Shown here: positions 32,311 through 44,050 of the stretch, one piece after another
Position numbering within the stretch: the first letter of the stretch is position 1
How the letters are laid out: each line of letters opens with the position of its first letter
NCBI RefSeq assembly: GCF_020906515.1
Contig: NC_085850.1
Location: 1,674,001 to 1,738,000, forward strand
Direction: 5' to 3'
DNA length: 64,000 nucleotides
Source of the DNA: Vanrija pseudolonga
Lineage: Eukaryota; Basidiomycota; Tremellomycetes; Trichosporonales; Trichosporonaceae
The notes under the pieces: generated by a model
The model's database searches: none
What the model was told of the DNA's origin: nothing
The model's input: only the letters and a program-made list of their open reading frames with translations
Program-made: the position numbers and the translations under genes

Positions 32311-35300
32311 CTACGCTGATTCTCCGAAACGCAGGTTTGAGATGTGGAAGTTTTCTCCTAGAAGCCTGGGGGAGTTAGCGAAGAAGGTACAGAGTACTCG
32401 GCACTCACGTCTTGCACACGGCCACCAGGCCGTCTAGCCTCGACATGATGGCGTACACCGTTGCCACGCCGAGGGCGTAGCGCATGTACTGTTCTCCCTG
32501 GAGAACTTCGACCGTGACATGGGTCGGAATGTCTTCGTGGCGCTCTCCAGGATCCTGGGGCACGACAAAGCCCTTGTGCTTGCTCTGATGCTGTGTACGG
32601 GTAAATAGCGGATCAAGGTGAAGGTTGCGTCCTGATCAAGGTTGCGGCGCCACTAAGTTGCGGCGACTACACAAGCGCACCTCGGAAGACTTACGTATTT
32701 GACGATCAGGGGGCCCGGAGTGATCTGCGGTAGCGGGGTGCCTGCGCGCATCGCGGCCATGGACATGGAGATGACGGCGAGCACATCGCCGAGGAAGAGG
32801 GGGTCGGACATTCGGGTGCGGATAAGGAGGCTCCGGCGCCAGTGCGGGTCCATCTGGGGCAGGACGTGGTTGAACTGCATGAGGAGCGAGACGAGCTCCT
32901 CGAGGGTCATCAGGAGGCCTGCGTAGCTCTTCTCAGGCCAGCGACCGCGGATGGTGTACTCCTTTGTGGCGTCGTGGTGGCGGTGTTTGAGCTTTGCGAG
33001 CTTGGCGCGGGCGCGTTGGATCTCTTGGCGAGTGCGCTCGTTCTGCGTCTCATCGACGTACGGGTGCGGGTCGTTTGCGGCGGACAGAATATCGCACAGG
33101 ATCCTGCCGGTGGCGCCGATTGAGCGTGCGTACGACTGCCGCGTAGCAAACCTTGCCGAGTACGCCGGCGGGACTATGCAGGTTAGCGAGTGGAGCCTGC
33201 GGCCACTAAGCCCACGCACGATAGGAGAAGAACCAGGCAGAGGTGATGCCGACAACGACGCAGACGAAGCGAAGCCATCCGACCTCCCAGCCCCACGATG
33301 CGTTTGTAAGTCTGAAGAGGTGACCGTTGAGGTACGACTGTTTTGGGGGTCAGTGACTGCTGTCCTCTTACTTGAAGCAATACCCACGTATCCTGATCTG
33401 TCAGCAAGAGAATTACCACTGCCACTCACCAACAACAAGAGACACGGACGCCGCAAACACGATCGCAGTGACGGGAGCGGGGTAGTAGAGGCGGTAGAAG
33501 ACGACGAGCGGGAAGACGACAGCGCAGACGGCTCCCAGGCCGTACGGGTTGCCGTCTCCATGCCCCGAGCCAGTGTACCAAGCCGCGAGACCGATGCAAC
33601 CGCCAAAGAAGGACGCGATCAACCTCGAGCCCCACGACGCAAGTGTCTCGCCAGAGAAGACGGCGAGGGTGAGCTGCGCCATGATCGTAGCCCAAATGCC
33701 TCGGTTGTCGTAGTACCAGGCAGCGGTGCTGTGAAAGTAGGCCGGCATGGACGTCAGGAGACTGAGAATGGCGGCCTTGAAGAAGAACATGCCACTGCGA
33801 GAGGTCAAGACATCCGACACATTGGTCAGCTTGGAGATGAGAATGAGCGGCGTCGACTTCCAAGGCATGTAGTCGGGGTTACGGCGCCTTGCCTCGCCGA
33901 GCTGGTCGTGCACCTGTTCCTCATCGTCGTCCAGGGAAGCGTCCAACCCTTCACTCTCCTCCTCCTCTGTGGCATCCGACGCAGCTCCTTTGGCCTTGGG
34001 TTTCCACCAATCGATGCCAAACTGGGCAAGCAGCGCCCACGGGGACGGGAGCCACAGTCTGCGCTTGACACGCAGGTCGTCCTTGTTGCTGAGCATGGCG
34101 AGGAACGCGTGCAGCGCCTCGCCAAATTCGATAATGTGGTACTGCGCCACAAAGCAGTAGAAGAGGCCCTTGTGGTGCACCGTCGTCTTATCTTCGCTAA
34201 GATGGCTGGGGTCGAAGAGGTGGGCGAACGGCTTGATGACATCGGGACGGAGCATCTTGTACCGCTTGAGCTCCACCTCGAGTTCCGAGATGCACCTCTT
34301 GAGTTCCAAATCTCCAGCGAACCGTCTGCGGTCACTGGCGTGGCACCAAGCCGAACCAGCCGCCAAACCCTCGCTTAGAGCCTTGGCGATTGGCAGCGAA
34401 CCCTTGGACAAGAGCTCCATGCCCTCGAGAACTCGGTCCAGCTCTCTGTCCTCGACACGCTCGACGTCCATGTAGCGCTGGCTCTCGTACACGCCGACGG
34501 GCTGCTGCGCCTTGTGGAGGTGCTCGAGCAAGGACATGTGGCTGCCCTTGTGTCCGTGTCCATGTCCATGATGCCCGTGGCTGTGGTGGTGTCCGTGGCT
34601 TCGGTGGCCATGCTTGACATGTTTGTGCAGACGCTTCATGAGCGCATTCTCGTCCTTGGCGTCCTTGTCCGGGCGGGTGTCGTCCCCATCCTGGGTCGGT
34701 GTGACGTGCCCACTGCCATTGGCGGCTCCTGGTGTGTGGGGCCCATTCTCCGTGTCTGAGTGATCGACAAGATCCCTCGACGAAGGGATGTTTCGGACCG
34801 AGGCCGGGCGTGACGGCGCCCTGGAAGGTGGGCGACTGCTATCGTGCGCCTCGAGCGCAACTTTGGCGGAGAATCCTGCCGAGTCCAAGTGCGTGTGCCG
34901 CACATTGTTGACAATAGCGTTGAAGAAGAACGACAGGCCGCTAGCACGCGCCTGCATAGCTGAGAGAAGGGGGTAGATCTCGGTCAGGTCCTTGCCTGAC
35001 AGGCGGCCAAAGCTGATATCAATGGGGAGGTAGCGAGCTTGAGCAGCGAGTGGCGGGACACCAGCCAGACTGCCAAGAAGCACCTGGCGGATCGCGGCGC
35101 TGCGGTCACCCCATGCCTTGAGCTTCTCGTCGGTGGCCGAGTCGCGCACGCGGTCCCCCCTGGCTGCGTCAAAGCTGACATTGCGTGCCGACGGATCGCC
35201 TTCAGCGGGCTTGCCACCCTCCTTGCTCTCCTCGGAAACGGCAAACGTGTTCATGTGGCTCGCCTCGGAGAAGAGCGTCTCGATCTGCTGGACTGCCTTG

Positions 35301-36533
35301 TGGAGGGGGTCCACGACGCCGGCAAACTTGGTCCGGAACTGGTGGGACGCCGACTGGGGGAAAATGAAGAGGGCGCAGACGAGGCCGATGGCAGCCTGAA
35401 TGAAGATGGGCTGAATGGGGATCCAGCCAATCTTGTAAAAGGCGGTCGGGTACATGGGGACGAGGGTAAGGCCCTGTTGTTTCGGTTCAGCGCCATTCGA
35501 CACGGCACACCTACCACATCCATGATAATACACGCAATCACAAGGGGCATGGTCGCCGCGCTGGGCGCGGTGCGGACCTTCCACCATAGGGCGAGGCCAG
35601 TCCCAAAGGCGAGAAAGACGGCGGAGACGATGGCAGGTTTCGCCTGGAGGTACGTCGCGTGCGTCACCTAACCTTGTCAGCTGTGCCGCAGCACCCCAAC
35701 CCTCACCATCTTGAGGTCCCTCAGCGTCGGGTTTGTGATGTACGCAAACTTTGCTTCTGCCGCGGCAATCTTTGCCGGGTCGGTAGGGTGTCGCGTCGCA
35801 TGGGCAATGACGCACGCGATGCAAATCTTGTCGAGGTCAACGTCGTCGCCGCAGCCCGCACGTACCCAGCACCACGAGAGACACGAGTAGAGGACGAGGT
35901 TGAAGATGGTGTCCACGACCTGCACAAAGCTCTGCCATGGGGGGATGAGCGAGGTCGTGATGAGCACGAGGACTGATCGTCAGTGGCGCAGAGCAAAGAC
36001 AACGTACACGCCGCGGGGCCCATCTCGAAGCCGACAGGGTGGATCATCATCAGGACAAACCCGAGCCACATCTGTGCGGGGTGAGTACCTTGCCTGGCGC
36101 TGCGCACTGGGCTGCTCACCGAAATGGCAACGCGGATCACAATCTTGATGCTGTTAAAGTTGAGCTTTGGCTTGATCCACGAGAAGTATTTCGTCTTCAT
36201 GAGCTTGTCATACGTCTTGGAGATCGCCGAGGGCGGCTTGGGCGGTGTTGTCGGCGCTGCGTCCTTCGGTGCAGGGGGGTTGCCCGCGCCATTACCGGTG
36301 CCGGTGCCATTGCGCTTCTCCTTGTCCTTGTCCTGTGTCGCAGCAGCCTGGCCATTGAGTGAGCGGCGCGACGACCGCAGGCTGCTCGCGCGGCCCCCCA
36401 CGTCCTCGTCGTCACCGCCGACCACAAACGTCGCGTGGTGGTGGCCCGGTCGGACGGACTCGTGTTCCCCCGTCACCTGTATGACTGGGGCCGCCGCGCC
36501 GTTGAGCGGCTGGAGCGGGTGGGCTTCGGGCAT
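32311..36533 (-). CDS. Large multispanning transporter-like protein of the ArAE_2_N / DUF2421 family
   Basis: Ten exons (36533-36120, 36071-36008, 35972-35707, 35667-35515, 35473-33430, 33397-33384, 33337-33220, 33173-32695, 32590-32409, 32365-32311) encode about 1262 residues. After a disordered front comes a first membrane block (MWLGFVLMMIHPVGFEMGPA, PPWQSFVQVVDTIFNLVLYS), a long cytosolic part, a second block (ETLASWGSRLIASFFGGCIG, GLGAVCAVVFPLVVFYRLYY) and the C-terminal DUF2421-type domain (PAYSARFATRQSYARSIG). Relatives are annotated as putative ER or brefeldin-A-sensitivity transporters; the substrate is unknown. The cytosolic part has a striking His/Gly-rich segment (34515-34640). 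One exon is 14 nt. The frame is open further upstream, so the start could be earlier. Confidence 0.82.
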
Positions 36534-37147
36534 GCTGGTGCGTCTCGGTGCGCCCGGGCTATATCTGGTGGTGGTTATCGTGTGCCCCACACCCAGTATC
36601 TTTGTTTGTTCGATGTTGCCGAGGAATGCAGAGTGGTGCGTGTGTGGGAGAGATGCAAGTCTCGGGTGCACTAGTTTGCGCCTGTTGGATTCTGCTTCTG
36701 CTGTAACTGCTGGCTGTCGTCGTCCGTCGCCGTCGTCGTCGTCGACGTTTGCTCGTCTCTCTGCTTTGCTGCCCCGAGTCACATGTATTTTCTCATGTTT
36801 GTGTTTCCTGTTGTAGCTCGTGGTAGGTAGTAGCGGTAGGCGGCGCGGCACCACCAGCCAGGGTTGGCTGGGAACCTCAGCCAGGGACTCAGTCTCGGGA
36901 TTGACAGACTGCCGAACTCAGGACCCTTCGTATCCGATCCAATCCATTTGCCTACAATTCCCATTGTTTAGACGGACATGGCCGGCCGTAATACGACGTC
37001 ATAATCAGTACCCCACGTCACTCCTGGCACCCCAAAGTGTGGGTCAGTGGCATTGCTTGCATGGTACAACAGAAATTATGATGGGCGACGCAGCATCGGC
37101 CGCCGCGTCGCCATGCACGAGATTACGCAGTCGTCAAACTCTCTATT
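36534..37147. other. Spacer between the transporter start and the JJJ1-SRR1 stop
   Basis: 614 bp with the transporter promoter. The transporter frame stays open upstream to about 36854, so part may be 5' coding. A cgtcgtc run near 36720-36745 is a short simple repeat. Nothing else is recognised. Confidence 0.45.
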
Positions 37148-40121
37148 CTACGCGACCTCACCATCCTCGGGCCACACGACTGGAGGCAGCGGCTTGTCCC
37201 AGTCGACCTCGCTGACCTTGGCCGCGGGCAACCACTGCAGGCCAGTGGACAAGAAGGCGCGGGCAAAGCCTGGCAGGTTGGTTTCAGGCAGATCAGACAA
37301 CATGAGCGTGTCAAAGTGTGGGACGACGCGTCGAAGCACACTGTCCTCGATAGGGCGTGGCGATGGCCCACGGTTCTTGCGCTTCTTCTTGGGCTTGACA
37401 AACTCATCCGTCTCAGGCTCAGTGGTGGCTGGGGTTGAGACGGATGACACAGGCTCCCTAACAAAGCCGGGAAGGTATTCACCCAGGTCGTTACCAATGA
37501 GCAAAAACTGAGGAGCATTGGCAAGGCGCGGGCCAAAGTTGGTGGACAGTAATGCCTCGTAGAGAGCCTTTGAGCAGTGCGGCAAGTAGGCAAGGTGAGG
37601 TTTCTCGGCACTGATGATGTGCTGACCGCGCTGAATAGGTTAGCCGGGAGCCACACGAGCAACCTACAAGATTCTCTTCGATCACGGTACAGCCGAGTGC
37701 CTCGAGGACCTGCAGGTCGCCGTCCTCGAAGACGGGGTCGAAGCTTTCAATGATCGACGGCTCACCGCCGAGGCCAGAGACAAGCTCGAGGATGAACGCG
37801 AGCTGGATCTTGGCAGTACGGTCGCTGAATGGCTTGCCAAGCCCGAGGCAGAGCACTTCAAAGTCCACCTTCTCGGCACCAGAGAAAAGAACTGAGCGCG
37901 TGCGAGAAACCAGGTCTAGCGAGTCAGTTACAATCCCACACGGACTCCTCACCTGTCCAGTCGTCCGCCCACTTCGCCACCATTTTCTCACGCGCAGTCT
38001 GGATGTCGGTGACAGCGCGGTCGACATCCTCCTTCTTGACCACCACCTTCTCAACCTTGCCCTTTCCTCCCTTGGCCTTGCCCTTGGTCTTGGGCTGAAC
38101 GAATCGGCTGTCGACGTCGACCTTCTTCGATGAAGGCTCCTCAGGAGGGGCCTGTCCGGCACCCGCCTTCTTGGCAGCCTTGCGACTTTCCTTCCAGGCC
38201 TGCTTGGCTGCCTCCTCTTCGGCCTTCTTCTTCGCCTCCTTTGCGCGTCGCTTGTCCCGCTTGGACAGCTCAGGCTGCTTGGGCTCCGAGTCGGCTACCG
38301 AGTCGGCATCGTCCTCGACCAGGGCTGGCGTGGGCTTTGGAGGCGCAGCCTTGACCGGCGAGGTTTTGGATTCTGGCTGAGTCACGCCGTTGGTCTTCTT
38401 CTTCGACGATTTAGTAGGAATTGTGCTGCGGTGTCAGAAAGTGTAAAGCTTCGCCATACGCACGCAAACGATTCCTCAGTGGCCTCCTGGATCTCCAGCT
38501 CCTCCAGTTCGGCGATCAGCTCGGTCTCCGCATCGTCGTCAAGAAGTTCGAGGTCCTCATCGTCAAGAGCATCTTCCGCAGGCGACAACTCCTCTTTTGG
38601 CGTCACAAAGTCGTCGTCGTCAAAGCCGCCCGCCTCGGCGCGCATCTGCTTGGCAAGTCTACAGTCAGCCACATGCCCAAGCCACGAGACTCACTTGAAC
38701 ACCGCCTGCTTGTGCTTTTTGCTCCTCTCGTGGTTGGTCCACTGCGCCTCGCTCTGGAAAGTCTTGTTGCAGGCGACGCACTCGAAGATCTCGTTGCCAG
38801 ACTCGTCCTCCATTCGGATGCCGGTTCCGTCACCCTCATACGCATGTTCGTCAACCTCCTCCTCGTCCTCTGGCCCTTTGGTGGAAAACTTTTGCCAATC
38901 CTGCTCCACGTGGGCCGCCGCCAGCCTCATCCTCTCCTCCTCGCGCTTGCGTGCCGCCTCGGCGTCGACAGGTGGTGCCTTGAAGCTCGGCGTCGAGGCT
39001 CCAGAGGCAAGAGGGTTGAGAGCCTTCTGCTTCTTCTCCTGTGCAAGCTTCGCCTGGTATGCCTTGTAGCGGGGGTCTCGGTGCTGAACAAATTCCACCA
39101 GTGTCCTGACGGTATCAATGTATTCCTTGCGGTGATCCTCGCGGAGTTTCTTGTTCTCCTTCTCCATGAGTCGGCGGACGTTACGGTCCTCTCCACGGTG
39201 CGCTTCCCACTTCTCTAGCCACTCGAAGCGCTTCTCGGTGGTGAACTCGCCCCATGCGACGTAAAAGTCGCGGACCCAGTGGGTCTTGGCTTTCTCCGCC
39301 TTGGTCATGCCAGGTGGAGGCGCGTAGGGTGTAGTCGAGTCGCCAAACGTGGGATAGTACACAGACGTCTGTCCTTCAGGAGTGTGCAGCACTTCATCAG
39401 AGCCGAGGACGTTGAACAGCGTGCGGTAGACCGAGTAGAACCCCTGGCTTGTTAGTTCGTCATCTGAACACTAACCCACCTCGTTCGAGTCGTCCATCTT
39501 CCTCGCCAGCTTGGGGTCAAAGAACCGCATCAGCTGCTCCAGCTTGACGCCTGGGTCTCCTCGCCTCCGGTTGTTAAACTTGGACCGCTTGTCATTGGTC
39601 GCAGTGTCGCCGGCGCGGACATGGTCGTAGAAGTCATCGTCGTTGGTCTCGATGTGGTCGTTGCGATGCTTGTCATAGAATGCTCGTTCCTGTATCGTGT
39701 GAGAAGGCCGTATAGCCATGGTCGCAATCCAGCCTCACATTTGGGTCACTCAGAATCTGGCATTGGAGTCAGCACGGCTCGGCTCCTCGGATCCGACGGC
39801 GAACCCACCTCGTAAGCCTGTTGCAGGTCTGCAAAGAGCTTGGTCGCCTCTTCGACGCGGTGGGGGTTCTTGTCCGGGTGGTTGACGAGCTGTCGAGTGT
39901 GAGTTGGGCCATCACGCAGCTGTGCAGCTTACAGCAAGCTTCCTGTATGATTTCTGGGCGTGTCAGCATTGACCCAAGAAAGTGGTGCTCAAGCCCGGGC
40001 GTACCTTGATCTCGTCTGGAGTTGCCTCAATGTCTACCTGAAGGAGTTCATAGTAGTCGATTCTCCGGTTTGACTCGTCCTCTTCCTTTGAGGCGGACGA
40101 CCTCGACTGGTCGTTGCCCAT
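37148..40121 (-). CDS. JJJ1/DNAJC21-type J-protein continuing in frame into an SRR1-like domain
   Basis: Ten exons (40121-40005, 39953-39933, 39889-39809, 39756-39739, 39689-39480, 39443-38695, 38658-38464, 38425-37953, 37915-37668, 37630-37148) give 864 residues. Residues ~22-85 are a J domain with HPD (~50-52). Then come the Jjj1 region ([13 protein letters not shown]) and one C2H2 finger ([20 protein letters not shown]), an acidic stretch and a basic helix ([20 protein letters not shown]). Jjj1 normally has a second C2H2 finger here; instead the frame runs into an SRR1 domain ([60 protein letters not shown]). Jjj1 helps Ssa Hsp70 in late 60S maturation; SRR1/Ber1 proteins are linked to circadian or microtubule phenotypes. 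Two overlapping genes remain possible. Confidence 0.75.
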
Positions 40122-40531
40122 TGTCTAAGGTGAATCTAGAGCAAGAGATAAGTGGCAAAGGTCACGAGAGTGCGATGGACTGGATATTTCAGTAGAGATA
40201 CTTTAGAAAACGTCGAGTGGAATTGATTCCGCGTGTTGTTTCAGAGGTGGAGGTGGTCCAAGCGCGCGTGTCGTTGAAGCAAAGCCAAAGGCAGGCAGGC
40301 GTGTGCAGTGCAGGGCGATCGATCTCTGTGATGGCGAGGACGCCTCGTGAAACATTACACTGCTCGAGCTGCTCGAGACTTTTGGAATGGCGCCTCCTTC
40401 CTCGATCAACACGACACACACACACTTCTGCTATAACACACTCCACTCTACCTACACACCTTCCCTTCGCATGTAACACACACACACACTCGACAGTCAA
40501 CACTCTCTCTTCCACACCAACAACAATAACA
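40122..40531. promoter_or_regulatory. Divergent promoter region with CA-rich tracts
   Basis: 410 bp between the JJJ1-SRR1 start and the coiled-coil gene start. Short CA runs (cacacacaca) occur near 40425 and 40478. The frame of the coiled-coil gene is open through it, but the ATG at 40532 in an A-rich context (aacaATGACG) looks the likeliest start. Confidence 0.4.
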
Positions 40532-42045
40532 ATGACGACCATCAACCACCACCCGCCAGCCTCGGCGCGACTGGCTTCAACTTCGACCACACCAAAAGCA
40601 AAGTCAAGCCGCCGCTCCCAATCAGTCCAATACACAACCATGGCACTCAAAAAGTGGACAGATACTCCATCTGCAGAGGAAGACGGCCCGAGTTCAATCA
40701 CCTCGCCAGCAGCATGGCGCACTCACAACCGCGGCGCCAGCTCGGGCGACAACAGCGGCTGGTTCGGTCTCAGCGAGCTGTCACCAGTCAGTGGTGCGCC
40801 CGCTGACGTACTAACCCCCGCCCAGCCCGGAACTCCGTCCGACACGGGAATTCTGCACCGAAAGTTGAAGGAAAAGGAGGCCGAGATCATCAGGGTGGGT
40901 GTGGACACGCGTAACATGCTTGCTGCACGTGCCGTGCGCGGGCATGCAACAGCGCTTCGAGAACCGCGTGGCGACCGCCCACGGACGTGCTGACGCGTGT
41001 AGCTCGGTAACGAGGTTTCAAAGCTACGCGAGGAACTTTCAGTTCGCCCGACGCAGGAGGACCTCGACAGTGTGCGGAACGAGTGGCAGACGTCTGAAGA
41101 GCTGTTCTCCCAGTCCCAGCGGTAGGTGCCGGAAGTGTGGAGGTCACCTACTAATCTTCCAGTGACAATGAACAGAAGCACATGACGATCGAGAACCAGA
41201 GACAGTACATTAGAGTGGGTACCCGCTTCACGTTTGGGCTCACCCACCAAAACCTCGAACACAAGCTCGAAGAGACGCTGGGAGAAAGTTGGAAGGTCTG
41301 TTGCATAATCTCGAAGAAGAAACCGAACTGATTCATTCAGGAGTTCATCACTCCTTCGCCACTGAGTCGCTCCACCTCGTTCAACGCGTCAACGCCAGTC
41401 GGTAAGAGCGCCCCACATCGCTCCTCCGTGTCATTCAAGCGCGCCTCACGCGCCCGCCCAATGTCGTCGATCGAGCTGGGGCGAGGCCTCTCAGAGCTCG
41501 CATCTCTTCCTGAACCAGAGGTGTCTACGCCAGCTTCAGCACTACGAAAGCTCGAAGGAACGCGGGAGTCGACCGAATCTGGCGCCGATTCGCCAGTTTC
41601 CAGCCTTTCAGAAGTGACCAAGCACCCCGACTACTTCCACCTCGGGGTAACGCGTCCATCACCACAGCAGATAGTACACGGGTTTGGTCAGACGCCAGTC
41701 ACAGAGAGGAAGCAGCAGGCAGAATTCTGGCTCGCTCAGTTCCGCCGCGTCCACCCAGATCCTGGAGCAGATGTCGGCGCTGGCCGCGCTCGTCAAGGCT
41801 CTACCGGGTAGTGTCGCCGAGCAGATCGAGGCTGCCACCGAGAGAGGACGAGAGAGAGCCGAGGAAGCCAACCTCAAGGTCGAGGTACACAAGCAAGTGA
41901 TTCTCGAGCTGCTCGACGCCGCCGAGCAGCGATCCGAGCTGCGCGAGCTTCGTCTACAGGGGATTCTCGCAGAGGTAGGTTAGAACGTGCCTGTCTTGAG
42001 CTAACCACCCAGGCCAAGGCGTGCAGCGGCCAGATGGAGTGGTGA
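40532..42045 (+). CDS. Coiled-coil protein of unknown function
   Basis: Seven exons (40532-40894, 41003-41121, 41163-41214, 41266-41295, 41341-41646, 41699-41974, 42013-42045) give about 392 residues. The first ~100 residues are Ser/Thr/Pro-rich. Two coiled-coil blocks follow: HRKLKEKEAEIIRLGNEVSK with EELSVRPTQEDLDSVRNEW, and later ILEQMSALAALVKALPGSVA with helices up to LRLQGILAEAK. Between them is a Ser-rich linker (RSTSFNASTP). The pattern suits a cytoskeletal or membrane-tether adaptor, but I recognise no family. Exon choices in the middle (41215-41265) are less certain, because that intron is in frame and could be retained. It ends 215 bp from TEM1, tail to tail. Confidence 0.6.
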
Positions 42046-42260
42046 AGTGTGTGTGTGACGAGAAGAAGCAGCCCTAGACCGTATCAAGCAGATGCCCATA
42101 GAATGCGCAGCAATAGTATTGTGTGTTAGTCCAAACACCTGTGTCAACATGCCTGCCGTCCATCGCTGGTCGGAAGCAATGCATCATGTCTCTCATAATG
42201 GGGTGGTGGGTAGTGCGAAGAGTCCGCAGACGGGCAGTAAAAAGACGTAGTAGTCGCAGA

Positions 42261-43149
42261 CTAGACGTCGACGTAGAGGAGGATGGGCTCGCCGACCTGG
42301 TCAATCTCGGGAATAACACACTGGCGGTTAGCCGGGTCGCGCGCGCAGCACCAACCTTGAGATCAAAGGCCTTGGCGAGCACGATCTTGAAGATCTTCTG
42401 GACGTTGATCGAGTGGGATGTAGAGCAGAAGATCTGGCCATGTCAGCTGCGTCCCGTGCCAAGCCACCCACCAGTGGCGCGTGCATTGCCTTGGAGAAGC
42501 GCTTGGCCTGCTTGGTCACCTCCTCCTGCTCCTCGCGCGGCAGGCTGGCAAACAGGTCATACTTTGTGCCGATGAGCACTGGGATGGCGGTCTGTCACGC
42601 TTGTCAGTCACGCCGCCTGCGGCAAGCCACACCCCCCCCACCCACCTTGTTGAAACCCCGCGCCTGGCGGTACCACTCCTTGACGCTGTTGAGCGTCGCT
42701 TTCCGCGTCAGGTCGAACATGAACAGGATGGCCACGGCGTCGTTTGAAACGAGCGGCAGCATGGACACGAACTCGCGCTGTCCGCCGAGGTCCCATATCT
42801 GCCGTCAGCGCAGCGCGTCGTCTCCGCGACCCACAGAGAAGGTAATCTCCGTGTTCCGGATACTGATGGTCTTCTCCATAAAGTTGACGCCGAGTGTCTG
42901 GATATAGTCCTCGCTGGGTTGTCAGTGCCAGCTAGCACGACGCACACACTCAAAGCTCCCCTCGACATATTTGACCATGAGCGATGTCTTGCCGATCTGG
43001 GAGTCGCCCACCATGCCGACCTTGAGCACGATGCTGGGCGGTGTGAGCTGGCGTCAGTCACCTCCAACTTACGCATTCCGGTCGCTCCCCTCGCCACCCG
43101 ACACGCGCCCGCTGCCCGAGCCCGACGAGGCGTATCCCTGGTCCGTCAT
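42261..43149 (-). CDS. TEM1: Septation/mitotic-exit GTPase TEM1 (Spg1)
   Basis: Seven exons (43149-43073, 43033-42950, 42913-42835, 42798-42646, 42591-42472, 42433-42356, 42320-42261) encode 216 residues. A Gly/Ser-rich N-terminus is followed by the small-GTPase core: P-loop GDSQIGKTS (35-43), [15 protein letters not shown], switch [11 protein letters not shown], the base-binding loop IGTKYD, and [16 protein letters not shown]. The run [20 protein letters not shown] is typical of Spg1/Tem1, which starts the septation initiation or mitotic exit network at the spindle pole body. There is no C-terminal prenylation Cys; the protein ends LLYVDV, as expected for this group. The GTPase fold is cut by six introns of 35-54 nt. 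Confidence 0.95.
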
Positions 43150-44050
43150 GATGGAGTGTCGATGATGATGCAAGAGCTCAGTCTGGTCTGGTCTGGTCTG
43201 GTTGGTCTGCGCGAATCTATTGCGCGCGAGCGGTGGCGAGGGACAGAATCAAGCCGCAGTCGCTGCTACTGGCGCTCGGTCCGCTCGCGTGGGTGTTGCC
43301 GCAGCCCCGGGGTGATACAACAGGTCGTGAGGTCGCGCGCTGGGTTATTGTGCGCGCGTCGTCGTCGTCGTGTGTGTGCGTAAGTGAGCGTGTGTGTTGT
43401 TGTGCTTGTGTGTTGTGTCGTTGCTTGTGTCGTTGTTTCTGTGTGTTGTTCCCGTGGCTGAGATCGAGGGTCTCGCGTCAGTCAGTCAGTCAGCCAACGG
43501 GGGGATCAGATAAGCAATTCCACGCGCCGAAGATCGACGCGCCGAGCGCGCCCAACGCAAGCGACCACATCAACAACAGCACCGACGACGCGACAGAGGC
43601 TCTGGTGGAATACACAGAGCATGTCTGATCTAGGGAGAGGCACACGTTTAAGCGCCTCTTGGCGTGGAGGTCGCTCCATGCCCGCTGGCAAGACGTGATC
43701 ACGATTCAACTTCGCCAAGTGTTGTCTCCTCTCTTGGATCGATCTGTGGCGCCACGGTCCTCAGATCCTCCAACGTCGTCGCGTCGCGCGTCGACTCTGC
43801 TCCAGAACCTGACCACGGTCTCTGTCTCCAATCTCTGGACATTCTTCTTGCTCCCCTTGTCATCTACAAGCACCAATTCATCACACTTGTTGACACCCTC
43901 AAGTTACTTACGTAACCCCACGTGGCATCGGGTCACACCTCCGACGTCTGTGCGCTTTGGCAGTAACAAGCCGAGCCGGTGTGATCTTTCGCCTCTCCTG
44001 CTACAGTTTGTGAACACCTTTACCACGCTCGTTGACCAACTCGACTCACC
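43150..44050. promoter_or_regulatory. Divergent spacer of TEM1 and the Mmc1-like gene, with simple repeats
   Basis: 901 bp between two start codons. It holds four GTCTG units (43181-43200), a GT-rich tract (about 43370-43450) and four GTCA units (43477-43492). No gene is recognised. Confidence 0.5.

Noticed and set aside
43370-43500. GT-rich and GTCA repeats considered as telomere-like or element ends
   Set aside because: Units vary and are short, with no flanking duplication or gene; simple repeats in a promoter spacer explain them.
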